Source: Tubulanus polymorphus (taxonomy: Eukaryota > Nemertea > Palaeonemertea > Tubulaniformes > Tubulanidae). From it: a stretch of 64,000 bases of DNA. The stretch is taken from contig NC_134026.1 of NCBI RefSeq assembly GCF_964204645.1, positions 30,628,650 through 30,692,649 on the forward strand, given 5' to 3'. Shown piece after piece: positions 53,301 through 64,000 of the stretch. Position numbers and translations under genes: made by a program. The notes beneath the pieces were generated by a model. It saw only the letters and a program-made list of their open reading frames with translations, made no database searches and had not been told where the DNA came from. Numbering within the stretch: the first letter of the stretch is position 1; each line of letters begins with the position of its first letter.

Positions 53301-54627
53301 GCTTTAATATACATATTTTCTCCGAATATCAGTTTGAATATAACTCGTAGATGATTATACTATCGAGTAGGTGGTTTGTTTGTATAATACTCTACACTAA
53401 CTGCTCTCAAGAAAATATCCGATATAGCAACTGTTCCAATATCACATAAACTAATTACAATAATTGCTTCTATGAAATACAAATTATATTGAGCTCATTT
53501 CAACCCACGCCCTGATGAAATTATTACATTATTTTTGTTAAGAATTTTACTTCGAAGAATTGGCTGAATTAAGCCATTTTTCTCGGACATTAAGATTGTG
53601 AATAATCTATTACCTAAACAAAAAACTTGTCATTAGAAGATTTTACAGAACTGCAGCAGAATGTTCTCCATACAATCAATCATTAAAGTTGGCGAAATTA
53701 CTGATAGAATTGACCGATCAAGAATTTTGGTCTTGTGATTTTAGATATTCTGAGGTGGAAGCGCAATTTTGTGTTATAAAAAACGGGAAAATGTTAATGC
53801 AGATTGAGTTGTAATCGTCTGACAAAGATACAATGAACTTTGCCGCATTCAGGCTGATATTCTTTTTACCCGAGCCAAGTACCTGGATAATAGTTCAATG
53901 TTTTTATTTCGCAGCTTCTACATAGTCGGTGGTTTGCTGATATGTGGCGCACTAGTGATGCTAGTCGTTTCAGTCGTGAAGTTTCGCATGGATAAACGAA
54001 ACCACGTGAGTTCATCATAACGGAAAAAGTTTCTTCCGTTTTTCATCATTTCTGACATTTCCTTTATTAAAGAATCATTACAAAACGTCACGTATACAAT
54101 TACCAGTTACAGGGTATATTAAAGCTTTATACGTGTATATGTTACAGTAGTAATTTTGCTATCCGTTGAGAGAACTTACAGAATAACAATGTCTTCCTTG
54201 TTATTTCGTATTTTTTCAATCTACGTAATTTATTCAGGATCCAGTTCCACAGTTGTGGATTAGAGTTGATTTAGTTGCTGCTGGTCAGTTCATGTTTTCA
54301 GCGAGGACAGCAAAATTCGGCCGTTTTATGCATGGAATATTAATTGGGCCACGCGAATCAATGCTCGTTGAAAACGTTTGCATTTTTTTCCAGGAGATGA
54401 AACAACAACAGACCGCACTGCATCGTATAGAAGAGGGGAATGAAGATGACGTAGATGATAAAGAAAAGGAGGATATACGGGAGGAAAACAATACAACGGC
54501 GTCGACTTCTACTAATCATCAACGACAGGCTGATCATCAAAGCCACACCAGCGACAGTCCTACGGATATACAACACTCTCATGATCACCACGGCGAAAGC
54601 GGTCACCATCAGACCCTTCCGACGTGA
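50040..54627 (+). CDS. Unrecognised small two-pass membrane protein, long-tail form
   Basis: Exons 50040-50317, 53915-54005 and 54394-54627 join in phase to 200 residues. Residues 1-63 are basic (RRIYDRPRKPKQKKDKYK). Segment 1 is about 65-83 (GLIIVALVFLITGIVMVIC). A GNIQGGNNL turn follows, then segment 2 at about 94-115 (FYIVGGLLICGALVMLVV), split by intron 1. The tail 124-200 is acidic, then His-rich (HSHDHHGESGHHQ). Both splice donors (GTAAGT, GTGAGT) and acceptors (TTTCGCAG, TTTTCCAG) are good. The positive N-terminus and short loop suggest a hairpin with both ends in the cytosol; this is inference. The ATG follows an in-frame frame opened only by TTG, so ATG 50040 is the start. AATAAA at 55165 is a possible poly(A) signal. 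I recognise no family, although small two-pass TMEM proteins look similar in layout. Confidence 0.72.
50318..53914. other. Intron 1 of the two-pass protein gene
   Basis: 3.6 kb with no recognised exon. Holds a copy of the CCAGTTCCACAG family at about 51834-51890, a G run at 52410-52422, and a B-box-like GGTCCGAACC at about 52625. Confidence 0.6.
53915..54005 (+). CDS. Two-pass protein exon 2
   Basis: 91 nt completing a Phe codon and coding membrane segment 2 plus KFRMDKRNH. The end is phase 0 at GTGAGT. Confidence 0.75.
54237..54275. repeat. End fragment of the CCAGTTCCACAG family
   Basis: GGATCCAGTTCCACAGTTGT plus GGATTAGAGTT, inside intron 2 of the two-pass gene, 120 bp before exon 3A. 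Confidence 0.7.
54394..54627 (+). CDS. Two-pass protein terminal exon 3A
   Basis: 77 codons plus TGA after a strong pyrimidine tract. It codes the EMKQQQTALHRIEEGN tail, then the acidic and His-rich part. Confidence 0.7.
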   Translation, partial: EMKQQQTALHRIEEGNEDDVDDKEKEDIREENNTTASTSTNHQRQADHQSHTSDSPTDIQHSHDHHGESGHHQTLPT

Positions 54628-56112
54628 CCTTCACCTTCTAACAATACGACAGGTCTTTGATTTCCAAGTACATGCATTCTCTGAATGCAGTAAACGTACT
54701 AAGTTGAAGTACGCATTGTACGTCCCTTAGTCGACGGCTGAAAGAGTCTCCGATGAGTGTGTATATAATTATCAAAATGTTTTCAACGTAAAATATGTTT
54801 TCATCATGAATATGACTGTTGTATTTATCTATCTATCCATTTTCAGTGGGTGTGGTTTTTTAGAGTAGGAATGCGAGTTTCCATTTAATGGTTATCTATT
54901 CATCGTGATAGTGATAAAATCATCCCAGCTAAAAGAGTATCCCGTTACTATCCTTAAGGGACGAGAGATAAGTTCAAGTGGGTCCAAACACATTAGTGGC
55001 CACGCTTAGTTCAGTTTTCGGCGTACGGTTTTCCTTTTTCCTCGAGCGATTTGTTTGTGTTTTAATGATATTTCACTTGTTTTTCATCCCTTGGTTTTCA
55101 CTTCGTTTCTGCCTGTATCTGATACACATAAACAAAACATCCTCTGTACAAACATTGCTTTTGAAATAAAATAGATTCAAAAGAGTCGTTTTCAATAATA
55201 AATGATGGCGGCGTTGTTTAATCATGTCTGACATGCGTTCTTCGTTTTTCGCGTGATGCTGAAGATGCGCCGCTCGAATAGAGCTGGAATTATTTGTAGT
55301 TGGAAATACTGACAGACTCGGCGTAAAGAAGATTATCACCGTCTTTTAATTGTCGTAAAAATTCGAGCGCTGATTGAGCTTCCAACAAAGAACAGATATA
55401 GACATAGGTCTTTTGATCGATGGGAAATAATCATAATTCTCGCCAAATCAAAGAAACTGATTATTTCTCGTTTTCAAGAAGATTAATAAATCACTATTCA
55501 CATCGACAGCGTGTTGTCACTCTCACCGTGAAGACGCCTCTTTCTCTCTCTGCTGACCTCCAGGAATGACTCGTATATTATAGAATGAATGACGCGCAGG
55601 AACAATCCGTAAACTCAAACGTGCAGAATCGATAATGAAATTAAAACTGTTGTTACAAATTTGAAAGATTTACAACAAAATTTATCTATCAAATTTCCTT
55701 ATTTTCATATAATTGGTTTAAGTTTTGTTAAGATATAAAAAATGCTTAATACCCGGATAAGAAATCCGTTTTCACATTGCGTCTGTCACCCTAACAGTTT
55801 TCAAACCTGTTTTCTGTGGCCCCCTGAAAGATCCTTAAAACGTGTACGAATAATTGATATAACGAGTTACGTTGGGAATTACTGTCATCACTGATCAATT
55901 AATGTCAAAGTAACGACTGATTTATAGCACATTGAATATTTACTCATAGGCTACACATCATTTATAGCAGAAAGGTTTTATCACTCAAATAATGTCTGAT
56001 TAATGGTCGTTCAAACTTCACTCATTTGTCATAGTCTCATTTCGGTTATTTATGTCACCAATTTACCCTTGTATTTCAATTTGCGACCAAAAGCAGCGAT
56101 TTGAGATTATTA

Positions 56113-56213
56113 CATGCCCTACTCAACATGCCCTACTCTACATGCCCTACTCTTCATATCTTATACTCCACATGCCGTACTCTTATTGGCCCTAATCCTA
56201 CATGCCTTTCTCA
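56113..56213. repeat. 14-bp tandem repeat
   Basis: Seven imperfect units of ACATGCCCTACTCT between candidate exons 3A and 3B. Confidence 0.8.
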
Positions 56214-56659
56214 ATTTCAAATATTTGTCCGTTTTCAGGAGGATAAATCAATAGTCGATATGTTTTTTCTATCAAATCCTCCCGGCGCCGGAATTTACCA
56301 TCAGATCAATCTACTTATAGCTTTAACTGGAATCTACCTAATTTTACTCGGGAGAGAAGGAGAGAGATCCATTTTCGTCCATTAAGCAGACGCGGGACCA
56401 GTCAGACGTGGGCGACTGTCATTCCGACACAAAACAAAAAACATTTCCGTCATTCTAGCGGACAAAGAAGCTCTGATTTAAAAATCCGTTCACTCTTGTA
56501 CACAGTAGCATGAAAAGAATTACTTCCGTTTCATTTAGCGCTATCACAAATGATGAGAGATCCGTCTAGATAGATTACCAGCATATAGCGATATAGGAAA
56601 CAATTCTCGCAGAGAAAAATGAGTAGTCATTACTTATCACTGCGCACATTGTCGATGAT

Positions 56660-56765
56660 TGAATATAAAATCCCACAATAAACATAAAGATTCTGAAATC
56701 GTCTCGGCGAGCCAATGATTCATTCGACGTTTAGACTATATTATCCTGCTATCAGGAATATTGAA
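56660..56765. mobile_element. Fragment of the GTCGAAACGTCG foldback subfamily
   Basis: AAAATCCCACAATAAACA, TTCGACGTTTAGACTATA and CTATCAGGAATATT match, in order, the left half of the element at 47280-47515. The right half is missing. Confidence 0.6.
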
Positions 56766-57153
56766 GATGTATTTTCGTACTCTATTTTTTGACGCCGTAA
56801 AAACCGTTACAAAAATGTTTTTGTTATTCAGGTTCTGTGTGAATTGATGTGCACTACGTCATCAACGTTGGTGTTTCAAAATAACAATTGCAATTGTGAA
56901 TTTCGGCGTTTCTTTTTGTAATATTTCATAAATGTTATCTTGTTTTTTTTAAAAATAATTTTCAATAATCATCTTTGAGAGGATGCGCACTACATCATCG
57001 ATATATCGGGGCTAGACTGGTTGCCGGTCAATTCAATTCAATAATCGATATATTCAAATCCAAAATAACTTTATTGTTCCATAGAATTATATAATTTATA
57101 TCATATTATTTATTGTCGACGATACCAAGCAATATTCATGTGTCATTTTTCAG

Positions 57154-57276
57154 GCTCGTGAATTATATTTTCATTCAAAGAGCAGGGAAGAAATACAAAC
57201 ACAGTTTGTAGAAAACGAAATGCAATCTATGATGCGTAATAAACATCAGCCGGGTCGTGACGACGAAGGAAATTGA
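57154..57276 (+). CDS. Candidate alternative terminal exon 3B of the two-pass protein
   Basis: 40 codons plus TGA after CATTTTTCAG. It is phase 0, so it could replace exon 3A after the donor at 54006 and give 163 residues. The sequence is charged and helix-prone (ELYFHSKSREEIQTQF, then ENEMQSMM), unlike the 3A tail. It could also be the 3' end of a separate transcript; no other upstream exon is apparent. Confidence 0.45.
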   Translation, partial: ARELYFHSKSREEIQTQFVENEMQSMMRNKHQPGRDDEGN

Positions 57277-60200
57277 AAACTAGTTGATCGCGTTAAGATT
57301 TCATATTCATACTCTACTTATGTTAACGAGAAGTTATTATTAATGGCCTCGTGATGTCATAAAGATGTGTGTGATCAGAGATGATGAAGTTGTTGAAGGT
57401 AATTGGACTGCGTTGAGATAAGGGTGAAGAGCTACAGGTAGCTTCAGGTAGCTTATAGCTATCGACCTGGAATACAGGCGCAGCTTCTGTGCCGAACTAG
57501 AATTAGCTTCTAATGCACCAAACGATCTTATTCGGCGGAATCGGAAACCGTCTGATGTTTGATGTTCTGTATAAATGTTTCTAAATGGTAAAAGCTATTT
57601 GCTTCAAGGATTTCTCCAAATCCGCCGCCTTTAGTGCTATTTACACTTAAACGAATGACACATTTTTACCGATCCGTCACCGACGCGACATTTTATTTTT
57701 AGATATCTTCCCCGAGTAAACCGACAGGGCTATTGACAATATCATCCGCCGATCTACCCTCGACACGGAGACGACTAAATCCATATGTCAATTACCGGCC
57801 AATCAATCTATAATAGAAAATCTATTCATCAATATTTGATTGGTACAAGCTAATGGTAATTAACTACCGTATAAGATCAATCTAATGTTCCACTGGAGAC
57901 CGTTCTCCCTGATGTATGATACCCTATCATCTTCCGGGAAACCCGTCCATGGCGGTGCCAAATGGGTATGTGCCTGTTTTGCCAAATTTGGCTCGACCAA
58001 ATAGTTTGGAACAGACCCGAACAAAATCTTGTACATGCTGATTGCGGTTCCGGAAGAGGTTCAACTCGCTTACCGCAGCATGATCTTTGATAGCATTTTA
58101 ATGACGAGTGAGTGATTTACATGCGCTAGGCCAAATTTGACTCGGACGTGATACGGGCCAGTTTGACCCGGGCCAAAACGTCCCCTTGTGATCACGGTAT
58201 CATTTTCAGAGCCAATGCACTTGGCCTGCGTTATTGAAATCATTTTCAGGTGTAATGTTCACCAGGATACAACCAAACATCGGACTCGAGAACAAACACG
58301 TTTTAAAGTCTATGTTTAAACTGAGAATTGCTTTCGAATTTATTTTAGTTTTAACACATATCTGACGAATAAATCAACGTACCATTAAGTCAAAATTATT
58401 CGATATTTTCAAAATACGGTTGTAAATATTGTCATGTTGTTGTGTAGTGTTCAACGCGAGTTGGTTTATTGCTGCTGCTGCTGCTGCTGTCTGTATCATT
58501 AACAGTAGCGCCGACAGTTGCGTCAACATCAGCATCAATTGCGCACTTCACTTCCCTCTCTCTCACTCACTCTCTTACTAACGATTCCTCATCAAACATT
58601 TCAACTATTATACGGGATATCAGTCTTATAACTACATATACTTGGATATGTTACAAAGGTATGTTAACTTTTAACTCTAAACTCTGGAGATTTATTATAT
58701 TTAAGTTTTGTTGGATTTCGATGCGTTTTTGGTCACCGCGTAACTTGGAAAAAACGATTTTTACCTATTTTCAATGATTGTAATGAAATATGATCTGTGT
58801 ATTTTTTTATGGCAAATTATAGAAGATTATAGATATTTTGTAATAAAATTACTGTAATATGATAATAGTTACACCGATAGTTGAAAACATCTACGCATAT
58901 GAAATGTTATACAGAACCGAGAAGTTGTTGAAGGTTGTCATGAATTTTCGATATTTTCAAGATTAGAAAACATAAATGAAAGAATCATGAATAATTTATG
59001 AATTTTACATAGAAAACGAGAGAATGACAATAAATTTTGTGCTATATTTCTAATTCTGAATTAATAAATTCTGAATAATTTCTAATATGAATAATTATTA
59101 TTATCGACACATTGATGTTACAGTTTTGATCTACGATATTTGATAAGAAAACCCTCACTGTGTACGAGATTAAAAGCAAAATCAATTGTTCAAAAATGTA
59201 AGATTGAAAACACGACGTTTCGGACTCTCGCTTGAAACCATCATCAGTTGAAGTAAAACTGGGGTTATATACAACACAAGAGGAGTAAATCAACTGTTTC
59301 ATATATGTTTATTTTCTAGTCCTAGTGACTGAATGTCTGTATTTCCCAGACCTATTGAGGCATGACGCTCCCTTATTAGACGCGCGTTCGAGTGAAAAAG
59401 AGAATTATATGATGTTTATTTCTTCTCGTTTTTATCGATGTTTTGTTCAATGAAATTGTCGATGATGCGTGGATTGATTCATTGACAGATGATTCTTTGA
59501 AAGAGCTACCCCGCGTAGTTTGGTGAAGCGATGGCGTCGCTCATTCTCTTTGACATCAATTACGATGATTCCATTAAGCGTCTGATCTACTTTGTGTTTG
59601 ATTCCCGCGAGGTCTATTACTCTCTATACCCTCCTACACTCACATTTCAATTGACATTTTCTCGGTATTCGAACCGAATTACGCCAAAAAAGACCATTAG
59701 AAATATCCAATCGAAATCAGCTATGAAATCCAACATCAAAGTTAGGTTGAAATCTCAGTAGCGATGATACGGGCGAGTTACGATTCAGAAATATTCATTT
59801 TATTGTGTATATCAGAAATGATGCTAGCAATATTTCATCCATTCAGGAATTTATTAGAAATGATTATCTATCTTTAGATGGCGGGTGTCATGATTCGCCT
59901 TTTCCCATGTATTCAATTTGTAGACTTTTCGTTCATTAGTTGCTGTCGATGATCCTCCTTGAGACACTAATGACGAACCATCCTGCGCACGGTCCCCGGG
60001 GCACCACGCATGAAAATGAAATATAACGAACTGAAATTCGCTAATAACAACGCCAGGCAATGTTCTATTGTGTTCTGATATAAACAACTATATATGTGGA
60101 TTAGTTTGCGGAAATTGTAACATTAAGTATCGATATTCGTTACTGTAGCGCGTATATACGGTCGCTAGAACCAAATAGAACAAAGTACAAAACTGGATAT

Positions 60201-63200
60201 AAACAGAGCTGAAGCTGTAGTCATTTCTCTGTGTCTATCTGACGTTACTCTTACAACATTAGACATTATTTTCATTCTGTGTTATTTTCGCATCGTTGCG
60301 CACTGTACTTTACATGATTAACCTATACGTGCTTTCTGTTCCTAGAAATATCTTCCTGAACCCGAAGTATTTCTTTTCTTATCTTTCTTTTTCTGCGTCT
60401 GTCTGGTATAAATGCTATTTTCGTTCCGACAAAGATTTAAACAGTAGTGCATGGGCCAACGTGCTTACTAATATAAGATGGTCATGAAATTGAAAATGAC
60501 GACGTACATTCAGCCGCATCTTAAAACGTGTTTGCATTGCTCAGTAAGTCTCTAGGTTTAGCTACCGTCACGTACATAGTCCCAGCCTAAGCTTATGATG
60601 AAAAGGCCACTTGTATTGACTTAGGTCTCTAATCAGTAATATAAAACGTTGAGATCAATCAACTTTCCCCGGCCTAATCGACTGAGATTTGTAGGCTGGA
60701 AATTCTTCGCTGCCTCAAAAGGCAAAAACCAATATTACCCTTCACTTCGATTGGAGTTCACGTTAGGGAAGGTGGATGGTTGATTGCTTCAGTTTAGCGT
60801 GTTTGTAATCGTGGATAGTTTTAGTGATTTTGTGTAGGATGATATTGTGTGTTATACACGTGCTTTTTTCATGTGTAAATATATCTTCTTGTTGACGACG
60901 GTCTGAGAGAAGGGCATCTGATTAATTTTCGTAAAAGCGTTAGGGAAGTCGTGCAGTTATGACAACGAAAGTTCGACGCAGAGGTTTCAATCGATGGAAC
61001 GATGGAACCCCCTCAGTGTCCCCCGATACTTGTTACAGACTGCACCACTTTCCGCAAATACAGATGTGCCATTCTTTGTTTTCTCAAACGATTAGTTGAT
61101 CAAAATTCAAGTCCCACTCGAGTGGACCAGCATATGTAACAGCTTATTTATTAAAGAATGCCAATGCAGAGTATTTATTTGGTCCGTTCAAAATTGGTCC
61201 GTTCTAACATGGACCCTAAAACGAGAGCACGGACTAACTATAGCGATAGTGCATCTTCACCCGTCAAGGGATTCGAACCCACTCTGCTAAAGCTGTTCCC
61301 CGAGCTGGTGGAAGCGAGGATGGCGATAGTGTGAACCGGCTGTAGTCCTAGTGCCACTTCACGAATTCAGATATTGTGCCTTCCTTGTTTTATGAAACGA
61401 TTTTTACTCAAAATCCAGATCTCACTTTTCTGTTCCTATGAGTTCGTATTCAGTTCAAATCGATGAAGTCTTTTCCATCAATATTTACCAGCAGTCTTAA
61501 ACCAGACGTGACTTTATCCAAAATCTTTACGTATATTGAACGTAACGCGTGAATACAAATTATTGGTCAATTACAAAGATGAAAAACATTTCATTGAATA
61601 CCTTCGAAATTATATTATCGCTCTTATTCTAAATCTCTTTTCAACTTTCCTCGCTAAATACCTAATTGAATTTAACATCGCTAGATTTTCCATTACATCG
61701 AACACAAAGAACCGATGACGACTGAATACGCGATACTGGGTAAATATACAACTTATCAATCGCGAGATGATTCTCGAGTGAGGTGAAAACCCGACCATTG
61801 ATGAAATACTCTGAGTCCGCGTTGTAAAGATGCGTTATAAAATTTTGTGGCGGTCCCTCGAGGTCCCCAATGTTGCCATAATAATCTTCGCTCCTTTTTG
61901 AAACATAAGTTTAGATGTCAATTAGCTCTGCAGTCCCTTGCTTGATAAACGTATGCATCATTCTGAATATTCGTTCATTCGTGCTTTGACATGTATTATA
62001 TAGTATGTATGCTCGGTATACATACCAGTTAATGTCCTTTCATCTGTTTTTGAAACAGTTACAGCAATAAAGACATATATATATATATATATATTATTAC
62101 AGCAATAGTTTACTAACACCACAGACATAAATACTGATTTAGGGTCGATATCTATGAAACGATCTATAAAGATATTTCTTGAATGTTTACAAATACAAAA
62201 ATCAGTCCTTTGCTGTTTGAAAAGACATGGATAAAGGCAAGGATGTACGTTCATCCTGAAACTAAATAGGTTGAAAAGCCATGACTATGTACGTAGTTTA
62301 TACAACATCTAGTTTATACGTCCATGGCGTGATAAATGCAAAGTTTACAACATGGACTTAATGGACCCATGGTAAACAGTTTGACCGGTGCCTAATTATC
62401 AGTTTTAATAACAGTTTATGAAAACATATTGAATGGGTTAGTTAGTGATTGATTCATTGATTATTTAGAAATACACTGTGGGAAACAGATGGAAAGCTCC
62501 GAGAATTTCATATGCGTCGTTGTAACGACATACTAAGTGCTTTATTTGATGTGTCCTTAATATTTACTTATATACTTTAGCCGGTGTAGAATGTGATTCA
62601 TCGGCTGTTAGAGAACCAATATAACCGCCATTTGTGGTTGATAAAGTGTTCCAGTCTATTGTGTGACGGAAATGTCTGCAGCACCAGCAGCTAAATATCT
62701 ACATGAATTTGTCTGTAGCGGTTTATTGTTGTTTTGTCAGAGATGAATTTTTGCCGGTAATCTGCGGATGGGTTAGATCGAATGTATTCGGCAAATTAGC
62801 GGAATGTTTTCTAATTCAAATACACCCGGTATCTGGTGCGGCCAATGAGAATCCGCTATTCGATCACGTGACATTAAGTGAAATGGTCTCTGATTGGTCC
62901 GTGCACGATGTAGGTCGTTTAGATTGAACCAACCAATTAACAGAACAGTTGAATTCACGACTTATTTCCGGAAGAGGAATTATCTGCTTTCGCTTTCGAT
63001 TGCCGCGTTCGGAATCTCTGCCAATTCTCTCATCTCTGTGACGGCAGAAATCTCCCGGTAAAACAACAGCCGTCAAACCTGATAAAAAAGGTCGTCAAAC
63101 CGTAAACAACTTGTTTACAAAGTGCGGTGTGGTTTTTACAAAAATAGACATTGTTTTTGTACACAGTGATTCCAGGCCCACAGCTTGACTTATGTCATCA

Positions 63201-64000
63201 TCCTTAAAATGCATACCTTTTTCGTAAACCTTTCTGAGGTAAAGATGTCTTCCTTGTCAGTTTTATATACCCGTATGCTTTTTGGAGCGGAAGTAAATCG
63301 AACAATCCCAAGACTTTATGATATTTCTTGAATAAATGTTTATTCTAATTAGTTTATTTCTGATATTCATTTTCAAATGCGGACCTTTTTATATTTTGGA
63401 TGGTTCTTCGTAAACCCGTTAAACCCCGCTCGCAACAGGCCTGGAATCTGACCGACAGTTGAACCAGTGCTCAGGGGAAGGGTATGGCTATGCATGAAGC
63501 AACGTGTTTATACTTGAATGATCATTGATCCCCGCTTTACCTCCGGGTTGTTTCATCCATACACACGCCAATCACTGTTAATTGGGATAACCTGATAAAA
63601 GTATCGGCCACGGAGAATAATATGAATCTGTACAATATATGGATTGAACCTGCAACAACAAGACATGATCCAAATTATCGTGTCTATGCCCTGTAGTATG
63701 TCTACCACAGTTTGTGTTCGTTATTACTTTTCCTATGCACATAATCATTTTCTCCACTACAACGACAGTCGTAAAGGTAAATTGACTGTATGGTCCATTT
63801 GATTATTAGGCACCGTGATAGATTCATAATAAGCTACTGCAGCATCTGTCTATAACTCTTCGTCACCGAGTAACACATTGAGTCTATATATAGTAGAGGT
63901 TAGTACTGTTTATTCCGCGCAAATAAGGATTCTGTCAACATTCTAAACATCAAAACACGATGATCAAACAAGAAATGGTTGATATCTCAAAGTTGCATAC
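57277..64000. other. Region without a supported gene
   Basis: AT-rich sequence with short frames. It holds a CTG tract at 58470-58488, a partial foldback at 59206-59260, a copy of the GGTCCGTTCTAATTTGGTCC family at 61178-61240 next to a B-box-like GGGATTCGAACCC (about 61267), and a (TA)n at 62075-62094. One weak minus-strand exon candidate at 59855-60068 is discussed under findings. Confidence 0.5.
59206..59260 (-). mobile_element. Half copy of the cgacgtttcg family with CTGATGA/GAAACGTCG
   Basis: The minus strand reads CTGATGATGGTTTC, then GAGAGTCCGAAACGTCGTG. The outer arms are not recognisable. Confidence 0.6.

Noticed and set aside
58469-58777. 102-codon frame starting with a Leu run
   Set aside because: Opens at a CTG trinucleotide tract and continues as low-complexity Ser/Thr/Leu. 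No splice or family support.
62703-62927. 74-codon plus-strand frame near the right end
   Set aside because: Opens at a non-ATG codon context, no family match. The region could hold a first exon, but I cannot support one.

Overview
The window is animal nuclear DNA: introns bounded by GT/AG, AT-rich spacers, many simple repeats, tRNA-derived SINEs and small foldback elements. The genes and repeat style fit a marine invertebrate, probably a lophotrochozoan such as a mollusc or a related phylum. That placement is inference; nothing in the sequence fixes the species. Most long open frames are microsatellite translations or antisense shadows. Real coding sequence is in short exons that I joined by splice signals, codon phase and family resemblance.

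Region 1 (1-9952, + strand) holds the last five coding exons of an axonemal dynein intermediate chain of the DNAI4/WDR78 type. Its 5' part lies outside the window. The visible part is the last WD repeats of the beta-propeller and a short C-terminal tail. Region 2 (9953-17076) is intergenic, with a tRNA-derived SINE, several MITE-like sequences and a GC-rich block before the next gene.

Region 3 (17077-46837, + strand) is a complete NMDA-type ionotropic glutamate receptor gene, most like GluN3 (GRIN3). Nine coding exons join in phase to give 1225 residues: signal peptide, amino-terminal domain, S1, M1, M2 pore loop, M3 with SYTANLAA, S2, M4 and a long tail with a terminal coiled coil. Its first intron is about 20.2 kb and holds much of the repeat content of the window, including a (GACA)n tract of about 375 bp, 19-bp and 71-bp tandem arrays, a CAG tract and a LINE relic. 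The pore carries Gly-His at the Asn-site position, and the ligand pocket keeps the Arg, Ser and Asp expected of a glycine-type site.

Region 4 (50040-57276, + strand) is a small gene I cannot name. It encodes a protein with a basic N-terminus, two membrane segments and an acidic/histidine-rich tail (200 residues). A second in-phase terminal exon 3 kb downstream could give a 163-residue form with a different tail. The rest of the window (57277-64000) shows no gene I can support beyond one weak minus-strand exon candidate.

The three genes look functionally independent (ciliary motility, excitatory receptor, unknown membrane protein). The most unusual non-coding content is a set of dispersed foldback families. 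One of them carries a recurring CTGAYGA...GAAACGTC arrangement that resembles two strands of the hammerhead ribozyme core.
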